Notes: generated from the sequence alone by a model not told the origin. A stretch of 64,000 bases of DNA from an uncultured Draconibacterium sp. (GCF_963676735.1 NZ_OY781464.1:405001-469000); one strand, 5' to 3'; positions 14,856 through 24,361 are shown, numbered from the stretch's first letter. Numbers and translations are program-made.

Positions 14856-16652
14856 ATGAGTTTAAAAACAAATCCATTAAATGATGCACAGCTAAGTGCT
14901 TTAGGTCAGTTGGTGGAAGGATTGACAAAAGATCAGACCCTTTGGTTAAATGGCTATTTCGAGGGGAGGCTTGCCGCATTCGGAGGGCTGGAAGTTCCGA
15001 TGGTTGAAAGTGCTGCCGCAGCTGCCCCGCAAAGTTCAATTAACCTTACAATTTTGTACGGAACTGAAACCGGACATTCGCAGGGGCTTGCCGAAAAATT
15101 GGGAGAAAAGGCGTCTTTTAAAGGTATTAATACCCAGGTATTGAGCTTGTACGATTACAATTACAAAAAGCTGAAAGAAGAAGAAAATATAGCGGTAATT
15201 GTAAGTACGCACGGTGAAGGAGATCCGCCGGATATGGCCGAAGATTTTTATAAATATGTAACCGGAACAAGAGCACCGGAGCTTGATGGGGTAAATTTCT
15301 CGGTGCTGGCACTGGGCGATAAAACCTACAAGCATTTCTGTAAAACAGGCGAAGAAATTGATGAGGCCTTAAAAAGCCGTGGGGCCTATCGGGTGGCACA
15401 GTTGGTAAAGTGCGATGTGGATTATGAGCAGCCTGCCGAAATGTGGATGAACAACTTTTTGTTGAACCTTACACCAGCTGAAACTGCCGATCCGCTTGCC
15501 ACAGAGTCGCCTCTTGTAGAATCGAACGGAGGCTTTGGAGAAGAATTCTCGAAGGCAAACCCATACATGGCAACGGTTTTAGAAAAGGTGAAAATTACCG
15601 GAAGTGATTCAGACAAAGAAGTGTACCATGTTGAGTTGTCGCTCGAAGGCTCGGGGCTGGAATACGAACCCGGCGACTCTCTGGGGGTTTTTACTCAAAA
15701 CCCGGAAGACCTGGTGGAAGACATCCTTGCTTTTACCGGTTTCGATCCCGAGCAAAAAGTAGATGTTCAGGAAATGGAAATCGGTATACGCGAGGCGCTG
15801 TTGCACCACCTGGAAATAACGCTGTTAACTTTTGATTTGCTTACAAAATACCAGGCGAAAACTCAAAATGCTGAGCTGGCAAAGTTGCTGGCCGACGATA
15901 AAGCACTTGATGAATACCTCTATGGTCACGATGTGCTCGATTTGCTGGAAGATTTCCCGTTTAACTGGAACGCCAACAAACTGGCAGAGGTGCTTCGGCC
16001 AATTCCTCCGCGCTTGTATTCCATTTCGTCGAGTATGGAAAGTGTTGGTGAAGAGGTGCATGTAACCGTATCGGTAGTGCGCTACGAGCGGAAAAACCGA
16101 AAACGAAAAGGAGCCTGTTCGTCACACCTGGCGGATGGTATTGAAATAGATGAACAAGTACCTGTTTACATCGATAAAAATCCATCGTTTAAACTTCCGG
16201 CCAACGGTTCAAAAATAATTATGGTTGGCGCCGGAACCGGTGTTGCTCCGTACCGTGCTTTTATGCAACATCGCGAGAGTTTAGGTATTAAAGGCGAATC
16301 GTGGTTGTTTTTTGGCGACCGTAGGTTTAGCTCCGATTTTCTGTACCAAACCGAATGGCAAAAGCTGTTGAAAAATGAAATCCTAACAAAAATGGATGTG
16401 GCTTTTAGTCGCGATCAGGATGAAAAAATTTATGTGCAACACAAACTAATGGAACATCAGCAGGAAGTGTTTGAATGGCTTGAAAATGGTGCTCATTTCT
16501 ATTTGTGTGGCGATATGAAATACATGGCCAAAGATGTGAATAAAACCTTGCTTGAAATTATTCAGGGGCAGGGTGGTGTTACCGAAGAACAAGCTGAGAA
16601 ATATGTTAAGAACCTGAAACGTGAGAAACGTTTTCAAACCGATGTTTATTAG
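14856..16652 (+). CDS. cysJ: Sulfite reductase [NADPH] flavoprotein alpha-component (CysJ)
   Basis: CysJ passes electrons from NADPH through FAD and FMN to the CysI hemoprotein for reduction of sulfite to sulfide. The 598 residues show a flavodoxin domain with the FMN loop YGTETGHSQ (68-76) and STHGEGDPPD, an FAD domain with RLYSISSS, and an NADPH site GAGTGVAPYRAFMQHRE. The C-terminus KRFQTDVY matches the family. It is complete, of normal length, and lies directly after the SirC-like gene. A structured 122-bp spacer separates it from cysI. Confidence 0.97.
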   Translation: MSLKTNPLNDAQLSALGQLVEGLTKDQTLWLNGYFEGRLAAFGGLEVPMVESAAAAAPQSSINLTILYGTETGHSQGLAEKLGEKASFKGINTQVLSLYDYNYKKLKEEENIAVIVSTHGEGDPPDMAEDFYKYVTGTRAPELDGVNFSVLALGDKTYKHFCKTGEEIDEALKSRGAYRVAQLVKCDVDYEQPAEMWMNNFLLNLTPAETADPLATESPLVESNGGFGEEFSKANPYMATVLEKVKITGSDSDKEVYHVELSLEGSGLEYEPGDSLGVFTQNPEDLVEDILAFTGFDPEQKVDVQEMEIGIREALLHHLEITLLTFDLLTKYQAKTQNAELAKLLADDKALDEYLYGHDVLDLLEDFPFNWNANKLAEVLRPIPPRLYSISSSMESVGEEVHVTVSVVRYERKNRKRKGACSSHLADGIEIDEQVPVYIDKNPSFKLPANGSKIIMVGAGTGVAPYRAFMQHRESLGIKGESWLFFGDRRFSSDFLYQTEWQKLLKNEILTKMDVAFSRDQDEKIYVQHKLMEHQQEVFEWLENGAHFYLCGDMKYMAKDVNKTLLEIIQGQGGVTEEQAEKYVKNLKREKRFQTDVY

Positions 16653-16688
16653 CGGGATTCGATTGTAGATTTTTTATTCTCGCTGCTC

Positions 16689-16708
16689 CCGGTGATGTTG
16701 ATCATCGG
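16689..16708 (+). other. Stem-loop in the cysJ-cysI spacer
   Basis: CCGGTGAT (16689-16696), loop GTTG, ATCATCGG (16701-16708): eight pairs including one G-U. No T-run follows, so it is not an intrinsic terminator. It may stabilise the cysJ mRNA end or set the cysJ:cysI ratio. Confidence 0.5.
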
Positions 16709-16718
16709 TGAAATTTAA

Positions 16719-16752
16719 GGGGTGCGTGGCCTACTCAACCACAATACACCCC
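16719..16752 (+). other. Second stem-loop in the cysJ-cysI spacer
   Basis: GGGGTG (16719-16724) pairs with CACCCC (16747-16752), and inside it GTGG (16726-16729) pairs with CCAC (16739-16742), making a two-part stem. It ends 22 bp before the cysI ATG. As with the preceding stem, there is no terminator T-run. Confidence 0.5.
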
Positions 16753-16774
16753 GTAACCCAAAAAATTATGAAAT

Positions 16775-18475
16775 ATGAGCGATGCTATTAACTGGCTTGA
16801 GCTTTCAGAAGTTGAAAAGCTGAAGTATGAAAGTAATTACCTGCGCGGAACGCTGGAAAAAAGCCTGGCCGATCCGCTTACCGGGGCCATTGCCGAGGGC
16901 GATACACAACTGTCAAAATTTCATGGAATTTACCAACAGTGGGACCGCGATGTGGATAAGGAGCGGAAACGGCAAAAGTTGGAACCGGCCTTTTCTTTTT
17001 TAATTCGTTTGCGCATGCCCGGCGGAAAATTTACTCCCAAACAGTGGTTGGCTATGGATGAACTTTCTGAAAAGTATGCCAATCAAACGCTGAAGCTTAC
17101 AACGCGTCAGACTTTTCAGTTGCATGGTGTGTTAAAAAAGAACCTGAAAGCAACCATCAGCGAAATGAACAGTTATTTGATGGACACCATAGCTGCCTGT
17201 GGCGATGTAAACCGAAATGTAATGAGCCATGCCAATCCGGCGCAGTCGCCTTTGCATGCCGAAATTATAGATGTAGCTAAAAATATCAGCGAACACCTTT
17301 TGCCAAAAACGGGTGCATACCACGAAATTTGGCTCGATAAAAAGCTTGTGGCCAACAGCAAAGAAGAAATTGAGCCGCTTTATGGAAAACGTTACCTGCC
17401 CCGTAAGTTTAAAATTGGTATTGTTATCCCACCCCACAACGATTGCGATGTATTTTCACAAGACCTTGGGTTTATCGCTATTGTAAACAATGAAAAAATT
17501 GTAGGTTACAACGTAGTGGTTGGCGGTGGGCTGGGCTCCACTTTTGGCATGCCCGAAACTTATCCGCGAACAGGCACAGTAATTGGTTTTTGCACTCCGG
17601 AACAAGTGCTTGATGTTGCCGAAAAAGTTGTGCTGGTGCAACGCGATAACGGCAATCGTAAAAACCGAAAACAAGCCCGTTTAAAATATACGATTGACAG
17701 AATGGGGGTTGATGGTTTTGTTGAAGAGCTGACAGAACGTTTGGGATACGCTTTGCAGCCTCAGCGCGAATACGAGCTTAAAACCACGGGCGATTCGTTT
17801 GGGTGGATAAAAGGCACCGACAAAAAATGGCACCTTACTTATTTTGTTGAAGGAGGACGTGTAAGCGATACCGGCGAACGAAAGCTAAAAACAGCCTTGC
17901 GCGAAATTGCAAAAATTGGCGATGGCGACTTCATTCTTACCGGAAACCAAAACCTGATAATTTCAGGAGTTAGTGCAGCCGTTAAAAACCAAGTTGATGC
18001 ATTGCTGAAAGAACACGGTGTGCCTGCAGAAGCTATTTCCGGCTTGCGAAAAAATTCGATCGCCTGTGTGGCATTGCCAACTTGTCCGCTGGCCTTTGCC
18101 GAGGCAGAACGGTATTTGCCAACGCTGGTAAGCAAAATTGAAAAGATACTGGCAGAATATCAGCTGGATAAAGAGGAAATTGTGATTCGGATGACCGGTT
18201 GCCCTAATGGGTGTGGAAGACCTTACCTCGCCGAGATTGGCTTAATTGGGAAATCACCCGGCTATTACAACCTGTACCTTGGCGGCAGTTTTAACGGAAC
18301 AAAGTTAAACACACTGTACCGGCAAACACTTAACGAAGAGCAAATTTTAAACGAGCTGCAACCCATTATTGCCGATTTTGCTGCAAACCGAAATGGCGGC
18401 GAGCATTTTAGCGACTTTGTGTTTCGCAAAGAATATGTAAAAGAGCTTACAGAGGGAAAACTTTTCAGGCATTAA
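16775..18475 (+). CDS. cysI: Sulfite reductase [NADPH] hemoprotein beta-component (CysI)
   Basis: CysI binds siroheme and a [4Fe-4S] cluster and reduces sulfite to sulfide by six electrons. The 566-residue protein has both nitrite/sulfite reductase ferredoxin-like half-domains. The four cluster cysteines are visible as CVALPTC (Cys431, Cys437) and CPNGC (Cys476, Cys480), of which the last also bridges to siroheme. Substrate-binding basic residues are present around KLTTRQTFQLHG (107-118) and VNRNVM. It is complete and ends one base before hemD, which makes tight cotranscription likely. Confidence 0.98.
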   Translation: MSDAINWLELSEVEKLKYESNYLRGTLEKSLADPLTGAIAEGDTQLSKFHGIYQQWDRDVDKERKRQKLEPAFSFLIRLRMPGGKFTPKQWLAMDELSEKYANQTLKLTTRQTFQLHGVLKKNLKATISEMNSYLMDTIAACGDVNRNVMSHANPAQSPLHAEIIDVAKNISEHLLPKTGAYHEIWLDKKLVANSKEEIEPLYGKRYLPRKFKIGIVIPPHNDCDVFSQDLGFIAIVNNEKIVGYNVVVGGGLGSTFGMPETYPRTGTVIGFCTPEQVLDVAEKVVLVQRDNGNRKNRKQARLKYTIDRMGVDGFVEELTERLGYALQPQREYELKTTGDSFGWIKGTDKKWHLTYFVEGGRVSDTGERKLKTALREIAKIGDGDFILTGNQNLIISGVSAAVKNQVDALLKEHGVPAEAISGLRKNSIACVALPTCPLAFAEAERYLPTLVSKIEKILAEYQLDKEEIVIRMTGCPNGCGRPYLAEIGLIGKSPGYYNLYLGGSFNGTKLNTLYRQTLNEEQILNELQPIIADFAANRNGGEHFSDFVFRKEYVKELTEGKLFRH

Positions 18476-18476
18476 A

Positions 18477-19187
18477 ATGGCAGTTTTTATTGGTAGAACG
18501 ATTCAGCCCCAGTCAGAAAAACTTTTGAGGAAACATGGGCTTGAGTTTAAAGCACAGCCTTTAATCGCAACTGATTACTGCTTGCCTGATGCCAGGTTCT
18601 TTCAGGCCAGGAAAAACAAACCGGACGCCTGGATAATTAGCAGTAAAAATGCGGCCTTGTGGCTGTCGCAGTATTACCAGCAGATCGGATTTGCCAAAAC
18701 CGACACCATCTTCTGTCTCTCGGAAAATCAAGAAAAGCTACTTAAAAAGCTTGGGGCTAAAATACTGGTTTCAGAAAAAAAGAACAGCAAATCGTTGGAA
18801 GACCTGGTGAAAAAAGAATACCGTGAAAATTGCCTTGTTTTTTTAAAGGGAGACCGTGCAGAAGGGTTTCGATACATCCGGCCGTTAGAAATAGTGGTGT
18901 ACAGAACAACACTCTTAAAGCCTAAAATTGATAAAACGTATCAGCTCTATTTGTTTTTCAGCCCCAGCGGAATAGAGAGTTTTTCGATTGCCGGCAATAG
19001 GCTTGAGTCGCAGGCGCAAATTATTGCTATTGGCGAAACAACAGCACAAAAAGCACGCTCGGTATTTTCAAACCGGGTAAAAACATGTTTTAATCAAACA
19101 GAACAGGAGATGGTGAAAAAGGCCATTTGCGAAGCGCAAAAAAACAATTGGATTTATGAAAACAGAACAAAGCAAACAGTTATTTAG
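18477..19187 (+). CDS. hemD: Uroporphyrinogen-III synthase (HemD)
   Basis: HemD closes and inverts ring D of hydroxymethylbilane to give uroporphyrinogen III, the branch point to siroheme. Sequence identity in this family is low, but the 236-residue size, the middle VVYRTTL segment, and the classic FFSPSGIESF followed by IIAIGETTAQKA identify it. It starts 2 bp after cysI, and its end overlaps hemL by 32 bp. Gene order with hemL, cobA, hemC and hemB supports the call. Confidence 0.88.
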   Translation: MAVFIGRTIQPQSEKLLRKHGLEFKAQPLIATDYCLPDARFFQARKNKPDAWIISSKNAALWLSQYYQQIGFAKTDTIFCLSENQEKLLKKLGAKILVSEKKNSKSLEDLVKKEYRENCLVFLKGDRAEGFRYIRPLEIVVYRTTLLKPKIDKTYQLYLFFSPSGIESFSIAGNRLESQAQIIAIGETTAQKARSVFSNRVKTCFNQTEQEMVKKAICEAQKNNWIYENRTKQTVI

Positions 19188-20463
19188 GCGAGCACAACAA
19201 AGTATTCCGGGAGGAGTGAATTCGCCCGTGCGAACTTTTGCCGGGGTAGGAGGTACACCGCGTTTTATAAAAAGCGCCAGTGGCAGTTTGTTGCTTGATG
19301 CAGATGGAAATGCATACATCGATTACCTGGGATCGTGGGGGCCAATGATATTAGGTCACGCCTGGCCAGGAGTTGTAAGGGCTGTGCAACAACAGTTGGC
19401 GCATTCATCGAGTTATGGACTGCTTACCGAAAAAGAAATTGAATTGGCAGAACTGGTGGTGTCGATGGTGCCGGGCATTGAAAAGGTTCGTTTGGTGAAT
19501 TCGGGCACCGAAGCCTGTATGACTGCTGTCAGGCTGGCCAGGGCTGCCACCGGCCGACAGAAAATTATAAAATTTAACGGTTGTTACCACGGCCATGCCG
19601 ATACTTTTTTGGTAAAAGCCGGTAGCGGTGCACTCACCCTTGGGAATCCTTCAAGCCCCGGAGTATCGGTCAATGCGGTGCAGAATACCTTAATTGCCGA
19701 ATTCAATCAGCTACCTACGGTGGAAGAAATTATTGCCAATAACCCCGGCGCGATCGCGGCTATAATTGTTGAGCCGGTAGCTGGTAACATGGGCTGTATT
19801 CCTCCCGATGATAATTTCTTGCGTGGACTTCGCAAGCTGGCTACAAAAAATGGCATAGTTCTGATTTTTGATGAGGTGATGACCGGTTTTCGACTGGCGC
19901 CCGGTGGAGCACAGGAGGTATTTAACATTCGTGCCGACCTGGTGACTTACGGAAAAATAATTGGCGGAGGATTTCCGGTAGGGGCTATTGCCGGCCCGGA
20001 ATCAATTATGGACTTACTGGCACCTGCCGGGCCTGTGTACCAGGCCGGAACCTTGTCGGGTAACCCGGTGGCTACCACCGCCGGAATTGCCATTCTTTCT
20101 GAATTAAAAAGCAATCACGGAATTTATGCGCAACTCAACCAAAAAAGCGAAATATTGCAAAATGGCTTGCAACAGGTTTTTAACTCATTTGATTTGCCAC
20201 ATCGCATCAATCGGGTAGGTTCGATGTTAAGTGTGTTTTTTACCAATAGGCAGGTGCATTCTTTCGCTGATGTACAAGAAGCAGATATGGATTTGTTCGC
20301 CCGATTTTTTCAGCAGATGTTAAACCACGGAGTCCATCTGCCACCATCGGGTTACGAAGCCTGGTTTATTGCTGCAACTCATACCGAAAAACTACTGCTG
20401 GAAACCATTGCGGCGGCTAAAAGTAGCTGCCACAGTTTAATGAAGAAACCGGTTGTTCGCTAA
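19156..20463 (+). CDS. hemL: Glutamate-1-semialdehyde 2,1-aminomutase (HemL)
   Basis: This PLP enzyme converts glutamate-1-semialdehyde to 5-aminolevulinate, directly after HemA. The 435 residues show IPGGVNSPVRTF, the NSGTEACMTAVRLAR phosphate-binding segment (115-129), FDEVMTGFR, and the PLP lysine Lys267 in YGKIIGGGFPVGA. The start lies inside hemD, in another frame. This arrangement suggests translational coupling, with no other hemL start visible downstream that would preserve the family N-terminus. Confidence 0.97.
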   Translation: MKTEQSKQLFRRAQQSIPGGVNSPVRTFAGVGGTPRFIKSASGSLLLDADGNAYIDYLGSWGPMILGHAWPGVVRAVQQQLAHSSSYGLLTEKEIELAELVVSMVPGIEKVRLVNSGTEACMTAVRLARAATGRQKIIKFNGCYHGHADTFLVKAGSGALTLGNPSSPGVSVNAVQNTLIAEFNQLPTVEEIIANNPGAIAAIIVEPVAGNMGCIPPDDNFLRGLRKLATKNGIVLIFDEVMTGFRLAPGGAQEVFNIRADLVTYGKIIGGGFPVGAIAGPESIMDLLAPAGPVYQAGTLSGNPVATTAGIAILSELKSNHGIYAQLNQKSEILQNGLQQVFNSFDLPHRINRVGSMLSVFFTNRQVHSFADVQEADMDLFARFFQQMLNHGVHLPPSGYEAWFIAATHTEKLLLETIAAAKSSCHSLMKKPVVR

Positions 20464-20525
20464 GTGGATAAGTGGTTTGATGGGCACATTTTTAATCGAT
20501 TACCAAATAATTTAAACGACTACTC

Positions 20526-21365
20526 ATGAGAAAGACAATTTCAATATTAGGTTGCGGTTGGTTAGGTACCGCCCTGGGGAAATCGCTGCTAAGGCAGGGA
20601 TGGAAAGTAAAAGGATCGACAACAACTACGCAGAGTTACAATAAGCTGGAGTTATCGGGTATAAGCACCTTTTATGTTAAAATAAAAGCCCGGTCGCTTG
20701 AGGTGGATTATAACAGCTTTTTTAATACCGACGTTCTGGTTGTAGCATTTCCTCCCACGCGTACCAGGTGTGTTGAAGATTCATTCCCAAAAAAAATAGA
20801 ACAGCTAATCACAAAAATTAAAGAGGTAGGTGTGAAAAAAGTACTTTTTGTTTCATCTACTTCCGTTTACGAATCGATAAACGCAGAAGTTGTTGAAGGG
20901 CAGGAAGGTTCGCCGGAGAAAACATCGGGAAAGGCATTGTTAGCCGCCGAGCAACTGCTTTTATCCTGTTCCGAGTTTGAAACCACCGTATTACGGTTTG
21001 GCGGGTTAATTGGTTACGATCGTAACCCGGCGCGTTTTGTGCAGAACAAAAAAGAACCCTTGTTCGATGCTCCTGTAAACCTTATTCATCGCGATGATTG
21101 TGTAAATATAATTACCCAAATTCTTGAGAAGAATATCTGGGGCGAGGTCTTTAATGCTGTTTGTCCGGAACACCCCGGGCGAAACGAGTTTTATGCCAGG
21201 GCAGCTAAAATCAGCGAATTGCCGGTGCCGGTGTTTTCAAAAGAACATGGGCCTTTTAAAATTGTAAATAGCAATAAACTCATTCAGCAATTACAATATT
21301 CGTTTGTATACAACAGTCCGATGGATTATTTAAAAGAGGTGGAAGAATGGGCTTATCGCATTTGA
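20526..21365 (+). CDS. NAD-dependent epimerase/dehydratase-like (extended SDR, YeeZ-type) protein
   Basis: The 279-residue protein opens with the Rossmann dinucleotide site ISILGCGWLGTALGKSLL (about 5-22) and has VLFVSSTSVYE and LIHRDDCVNII, as in extended short-chain dehydrogenase-like proteins such as YeeZ. The usual YxxxK pair is not clearly present. Its place between hemL and cobA, overlapping cobA by 19 bp, hints at a role in tetrapyrrole or sulfur metabolism, but no reaction can be assigned. The 62-bp gap after hemL holds no obvious promoter. Confidence 0.75.
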   Translation: MRKTISILGCGWLGTALGKSLLRQGWKVKGSTTTTQSYNKLELSGISTFYVKIKARSLEVDYNSFFNTDVLVVAFPPTRTRCVEDSFPKKIEQLITKIKEVGVKKVLFVSSTSVYESINAEVVEGQEGSPEKTSGKALLAAEQLLLSCSEFETTVLRFGGLIGYDRNPARFVQNKKEPLFDAPVNLIHRDDCVNIITQILEKNIWGEVFNAVCPEHPGRNEFYARAAKISELPVPVFSKEHGPFKIVNSNKLIQQLQYSFVYNSPMDYLKEVEEWAYRI

Positions 21366-22087
21366 TATCAATTGTTGGGGCCGGGCCCGGCGATCCGGAG
21401 TTGCTGACCATGAAAGCGATGAAGCGATTAGGTTCGGCCGATTTGGTTTTGTATGATGCTTTGTTGGGAGCGGCTATTCTTGATTGTGCTAAACCCGGAA
21501 CGGAGCTGGTTTATGTGGGCAAATTATACAAAGATGGCCAGGATCAGACAGCGCGACAAAACGAAATTCATCAGCAATTTTTAAAAGCCGCCAGGCAGGG
21601 CAAACGGGTGGTGCGATTAAAAGCCGGCGACCCTTTTATTTTTGGCCGCGGATCGGAAGAAGCACGATTTTGCAAGGAGGCCGGCTTGTGTTACGAGGTT
21701 GTTCCGGGCGTTACCGCAGCACTGGCGGGTGCTGCCCGTTTTGAAGTGCCGGTTACCGAACGCGGAAAAAATGCACTGGCCTTGTTTTATACGGGCCATC
21801 GTGTGAATGGTAGTTTTTCCGATATTGAAGCTGTTGTGGCTGTGTTACAAACCGGCTCGCCGGTAATGGTTTACATGGGCTTGAATAATCTGGTAAAGCT
21901 GGCCGAAACACTGGTGACACGCGGCATTAGTGTACAAACGCCGGTGCAACTGATGAGTAGGATTGGCCAGATAGATGAATGTTTTTTTTCCACCAACCTG
22001 GGTGAAACGGCAGCTTTTCTTCAGGAAAATAGCCCACCAATGCCCACCGTAATTGTAATCGGAAAACATACAAATCCCGTAGCATGA
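21347..22087 (+). CDS. cobA: Uroporphyrinogen-III C-methyltransferase (CobA/SUMT)
   Basis: This SAM-dependent enzyme methylates uroporphyrinogen III at C2 and C7 to precorrin-2, committing it to siroheme. The 246-residue protein has the hallmark GAGPGDPELLTMKAM (11-25), VRLKAGDPFIFGRGSEEA, VPGVTAALAGAA and VVYMGL-like (VMVYMGLNNL) segments. It is monofunctional: the NAD dehydrogenase partner is the separate SirC-like gene in the same operon. Its end overlaps the hemC start (ATGA, 4 bp). Confidence 0.96.
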   Translation: MGLSHLISIVGAGPGDPELLTMKAMKRLGSADLVLYDALLGAAILDCAKPGTELVYVGKLYKDGQDQTARQNEIHQQFLKAARQGKRVVRLKAGDPFIFGRGSEEARFCKEAGLCYEVVPGVTAALAGAARFEVPVTERGKNALALFYTGHRVNGSFSDIEAVVAVLQTGSPVMVYMGLNNLVKLAETLVTRGISVQTPVQLMSRIGQIDECFFSTNLGETAAFLQENSPPMPTVIVIGKHTNPVA

Positions 22088-22980
22088 AACAGAAAATTAC
22101 CATAGCAACCAGGGGGAGTCGCCTGGCTTTAAAACAAACCGAAATTGTTCGAAGTCTTCTGCTGAAAGAGTTTCCGCAGCTAAGCATTGAGGTACTTGAA
22201 GTTACCACTCGCGGCGATATTGACCAGACTACGCCGCTTCAGGCTTTCGGGAATACCGGTGTGTTTGTAAAGGGTTTAGAGGAAAAGATTTTGCTTGGCG
22301 AGGCAGACATTGCCGTGCATAGCCTCAAAGATGTACCTTCTGATGCGCATCCCGATTTGGTGTTAGCTGCCTATCCCGAGCGCGAAGATGTGCGCGATGT
22401 TTTGATTTCCCGCAATAACGTCCACTTCTCCGAACTGAAAAGCGGAAGTGTAATTGGCACAAGCAGTCCGGCACGCAGGATGCAGTTGCAGTTACTTCGC
22501 CCCGACCTGGTTTTTAAAAACATAAGAGGAAATGTTGATACACGTGTAGAAAAAGTGAAGAATGGCAATTACGATGCAACAATTTTGGCTGCTGCCGGAT
22601 TGAAACGACTCGGCTATTCCATACCTCAAAACAGCTTTTTTTCACTGGATGAGGCCGTTCCTTCACCCGGACAGGGCGCGCTGGTGGTGCAGTCTCACCG
22701 GCAAAATACCACTATTTTGGCTATGCTCGAAAAAATAAATGACCCTGGCGTAGAAAAGCAGGTTGCTGCCGAACGAAAATTTATGGAGCTTATTGGTGGC
22801 GGCTGTCGTTATCCACTGGCGGCACACGCTGAAACGGATGCGGGCAAAGTTACCTTTCGTGCCATTGCGCATAAACCCGGTTGGAGCAATATCGAAAATG
22901 TTAAAATAGAAATTCCTGTGGCAAAGCTAATGCCCGGGGTCGAAGAATTCGCAAAAAAAATAATAGACAAAAACTTATAA
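22084..22980 (+). CDS. hemC: Hydroxymethylbilane synthase (porphobilinogen deaminase, HemC)
   Basis: HemC polymerises four porphobilinogens to hydroxymethylbilane using a covalent dipyrromethane cofactor. The 298 residues show [13 protein letters not shown] (8-20), [30 protein letters not shown], and the cofactor cysteine Cys241 in [12 protein letters not shown]. It overlaps cobA by four bases and hemB by one, so these three are translationally coupled. Confidence 0.97.
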   Translation: MKQKITIATRGSRLALKQTEIVRSLLLKEFPQLSIEVLEVTTRGDIDQTTPLQAFGNTGVFVKGLEEKILLGEADIAVHSLKDVPSDAHPDLVLAAYPEREDVRDVLISRNNVHFSELKSGSVIGTSSPARRMQLQLLRPDLVFKNIRGNVDTRVEKVKNGNYDATILAAAGLKRLGYSIPQNSFFSLDEAVPSPGQGALVVQSHRQNTTILAMLEKINDPGVEKQVAAERKFMELIGGGCRYPLAAHAETDAGKVTFRAIAHKPGWSNIENVKIEIPVAKLMPGVEEFAKKIIDKNL

Positions 22981-23966
22981 TGATGAATAGACCACAATTT
23001 CCAACAACTCGCCTGCGAAGATTAAGATACAATGCCCAGATCCGCGAGCTGGTAGCCGAAACTAATGTTTCTTTAAACGACCTGGTAATGCCGCTTTTTG
23101 TAACATTCGGAGAAAATGTAAAACAGGAAATTACCTCGATGCCGGGGCAATACCGTTTCTCGGTTAATACACTGGTTGAAAAATGTAAACTGCTGTATAT
23201 GAAAGGGATAAAATCTGTTTTGCTTTTCGGAATACCCGAGGAAAAAGATGAACACGGACATTTGGCTTGTGCCGAAAACAGCATTGTTCAAAAAGCCATA
23301 GTAGCCTTAAAAAAGGAGTTGCCCGGGCTTTTGATTATTGCCGATGTATGCAACTGCGAGTACACCACGCACGGGCACTGCGGAACCATTGTTGATGGCG
23401 ATGTGGAAAATGATTCAACCTTAAAAACTTTGGTTGCCCAGTCGGTTTCGCTGGCGCAGGCCGGAGCCGACATTATTGCCCCTAGCGACATGATGGACGG
23501 GAGAGTGAAAGTTATTCGGGAAGCGCTGGATGAGGCCGGTTTTTACAAAGTACCAATAATGGCCTACTCGGCAAAATTTGCATCCGGATTTTATGGGCCG
23601 TTTCGCGATGCTGCTGATAGTGCACCCGCATTTGGTAACCGTAGCACTTATCAAATGGATATTAGAAACAGCAACGAGGCCTTACGCGAAATAGAACAAG
23701 ATATTGCCGAAGGTGCCGATATGGTGATGGTAAAACCCGGGCTGGCCTACCTTGACATTGTGGCGCGTGTAAAAGAAAACTTTAATATACCGGTTGTGGT
23801 TTACAACGTAAGTGGCGAATATTCGATGGTGAAAGCAGCCGCACAAAATGGCTGGATTGATGAGCAACGGGTTGTAATGGAATCGATGATTTCCTTTAAA
23901 CGTGCCGGAGCCGATGTTATTCTTACCTATTGGGCAGAAACGATTGCCGACATACTGAAAGAGTAG
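22980..23966 (+). CDS. hemB: Delta-aminolevulinic acid dehydratase (HemB)
   Basis: HemB condenses two 5-aminolevulinates to porphobilinogen. The 328-residue protein carries the zinc-type cysteine cluster [14 protein letters not shown], the first active-site lysine in [18 protein letters not shown], and the Schiff-base lysine in [11 protein letters not shown]. Two adjacent ATGs (22980, 22983) are possible starts. The first overlaps the hemC stop by one base. It is the last gene of the operon that begins at hemA. Confidence 0.97.
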   Translation: MMNRPQFPTTRLRRLRYNAQIRELVAETNVSLNDLVMPLFVTFGENVKQEITSMPGQYRFSVNTLVEKCKLLYMKGIKSVLLFGIPEEKDEHGHLACAENSIVQKAIVALKKELPGLLIIADVCNCEYTTHGHCGTIVDGDVENDSTLKTLVAQSVSLAQAGADIIAPSDMMDGRVKVIREALDEAGFYKVPIMAYSAKFASGFYGPFRDAADSAPAFGNRSTYQMDIRNSNEALREIEQDIAEGADMVMVKPGLAYLDIVARVKENFNIPVVVYNVSGEYSMVKAAAQNGWIDEQRVVMESMISFKRAGADVILTYWAETIADILKE

Positions 23967-23969
23967 CCC

Positions 23970-24002
23970 TTGGTGAAATAAATGAAGGTTTTTATAGATT
24001 TG
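23970..24002 (+). promoter_or_regulatory. Promoter of the small membrane protein gene
   Basis: TTG (23970-23972) and, 22 bp later, TAGATTTG (23995-24002) match the -33/-7 pattern. It lies directly after hemB, so the next gene probably has its own promoter. Confidence 0.5.
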
Positions 24003-24025
24003 TGAGTACTTAAAAATAGAAAACC

Positions 24026-24319
24026 ATGCCCGAAAAGAAACTATGCTGTCGCATTTTTCCAATCATTTTAATCCTTATTTCTGCTGTAATAAATGCCGGC
24101 TTATGGTATTTTGATGAGGGAAATCACGGATTTAAATTCTTAACCGACAAAGACGAATTCTATAATTACCTGGGATTTACGCTTGCGGTTGCTTTGTTGC
24201 CTATTGCCATATTTTATTATTTCAGCGGAAAAGAAAAGTTTTTCGAAAAGGCACGCCCGCTGTCTTTGCTTGGTTTTGTTCCGGTAATTATTTTTCTGCT
24301 TGTATTGGCGCTTGGGTAA
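24026..24319 (+). CDS. Small three-span membrane protein of unknown function
   Basis: A 97-residue protein with three hydrophobic spans (FPIILILISAVINAGLWYF, YLGFTLAVALLPIAIFYYF and PLSLLGFVPVIIFLLVLALG) and charged loops between. I do not recognise a family. It starts 60 bp after hemB behind a good promoter, so it may not belong to the siroheme operon. A stem-loop follows its stop codon. Confidence 0.6.
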   Translation: MPEKKLCCRIFPIILILISAVINAGLWYFDEGNHGFKFLTDKDEFYNYLGFTLAVALLPIAIFYYFSGKEKFFEKARPLSLLGFVPVIIFLLVLALG

Positions 24320-24327
24320 GGCAATTC

Positions 24328-24361
24328 TTTCGGGAAATTGGGTTGACCCAGTTCCCCGAAA
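24328..24361. other. Long stem-loop between convergent genes
   Basis: TTTCGGGAAATTGGGT (24328-24343) and ACCCAGTTCCCCGAAA (24346-24361) are complementary over 16 bp with one mismatch and one G-U. It lies between convergent gene ends (24319 and 24392), as a bidirectional terminator would. The flank is A-rich on the plus strand, so neither direction has a standard U-tract after the stem. Confidence 0.5.

Noticed and set aside
16653..16774. cysJ-cysI spacer as a riboswitch
   Set aside because: No SAM or other riboswitch consensus is recognisable and no expression platform (terminator or SD sequestration) is seen; only two plain stem-loops.
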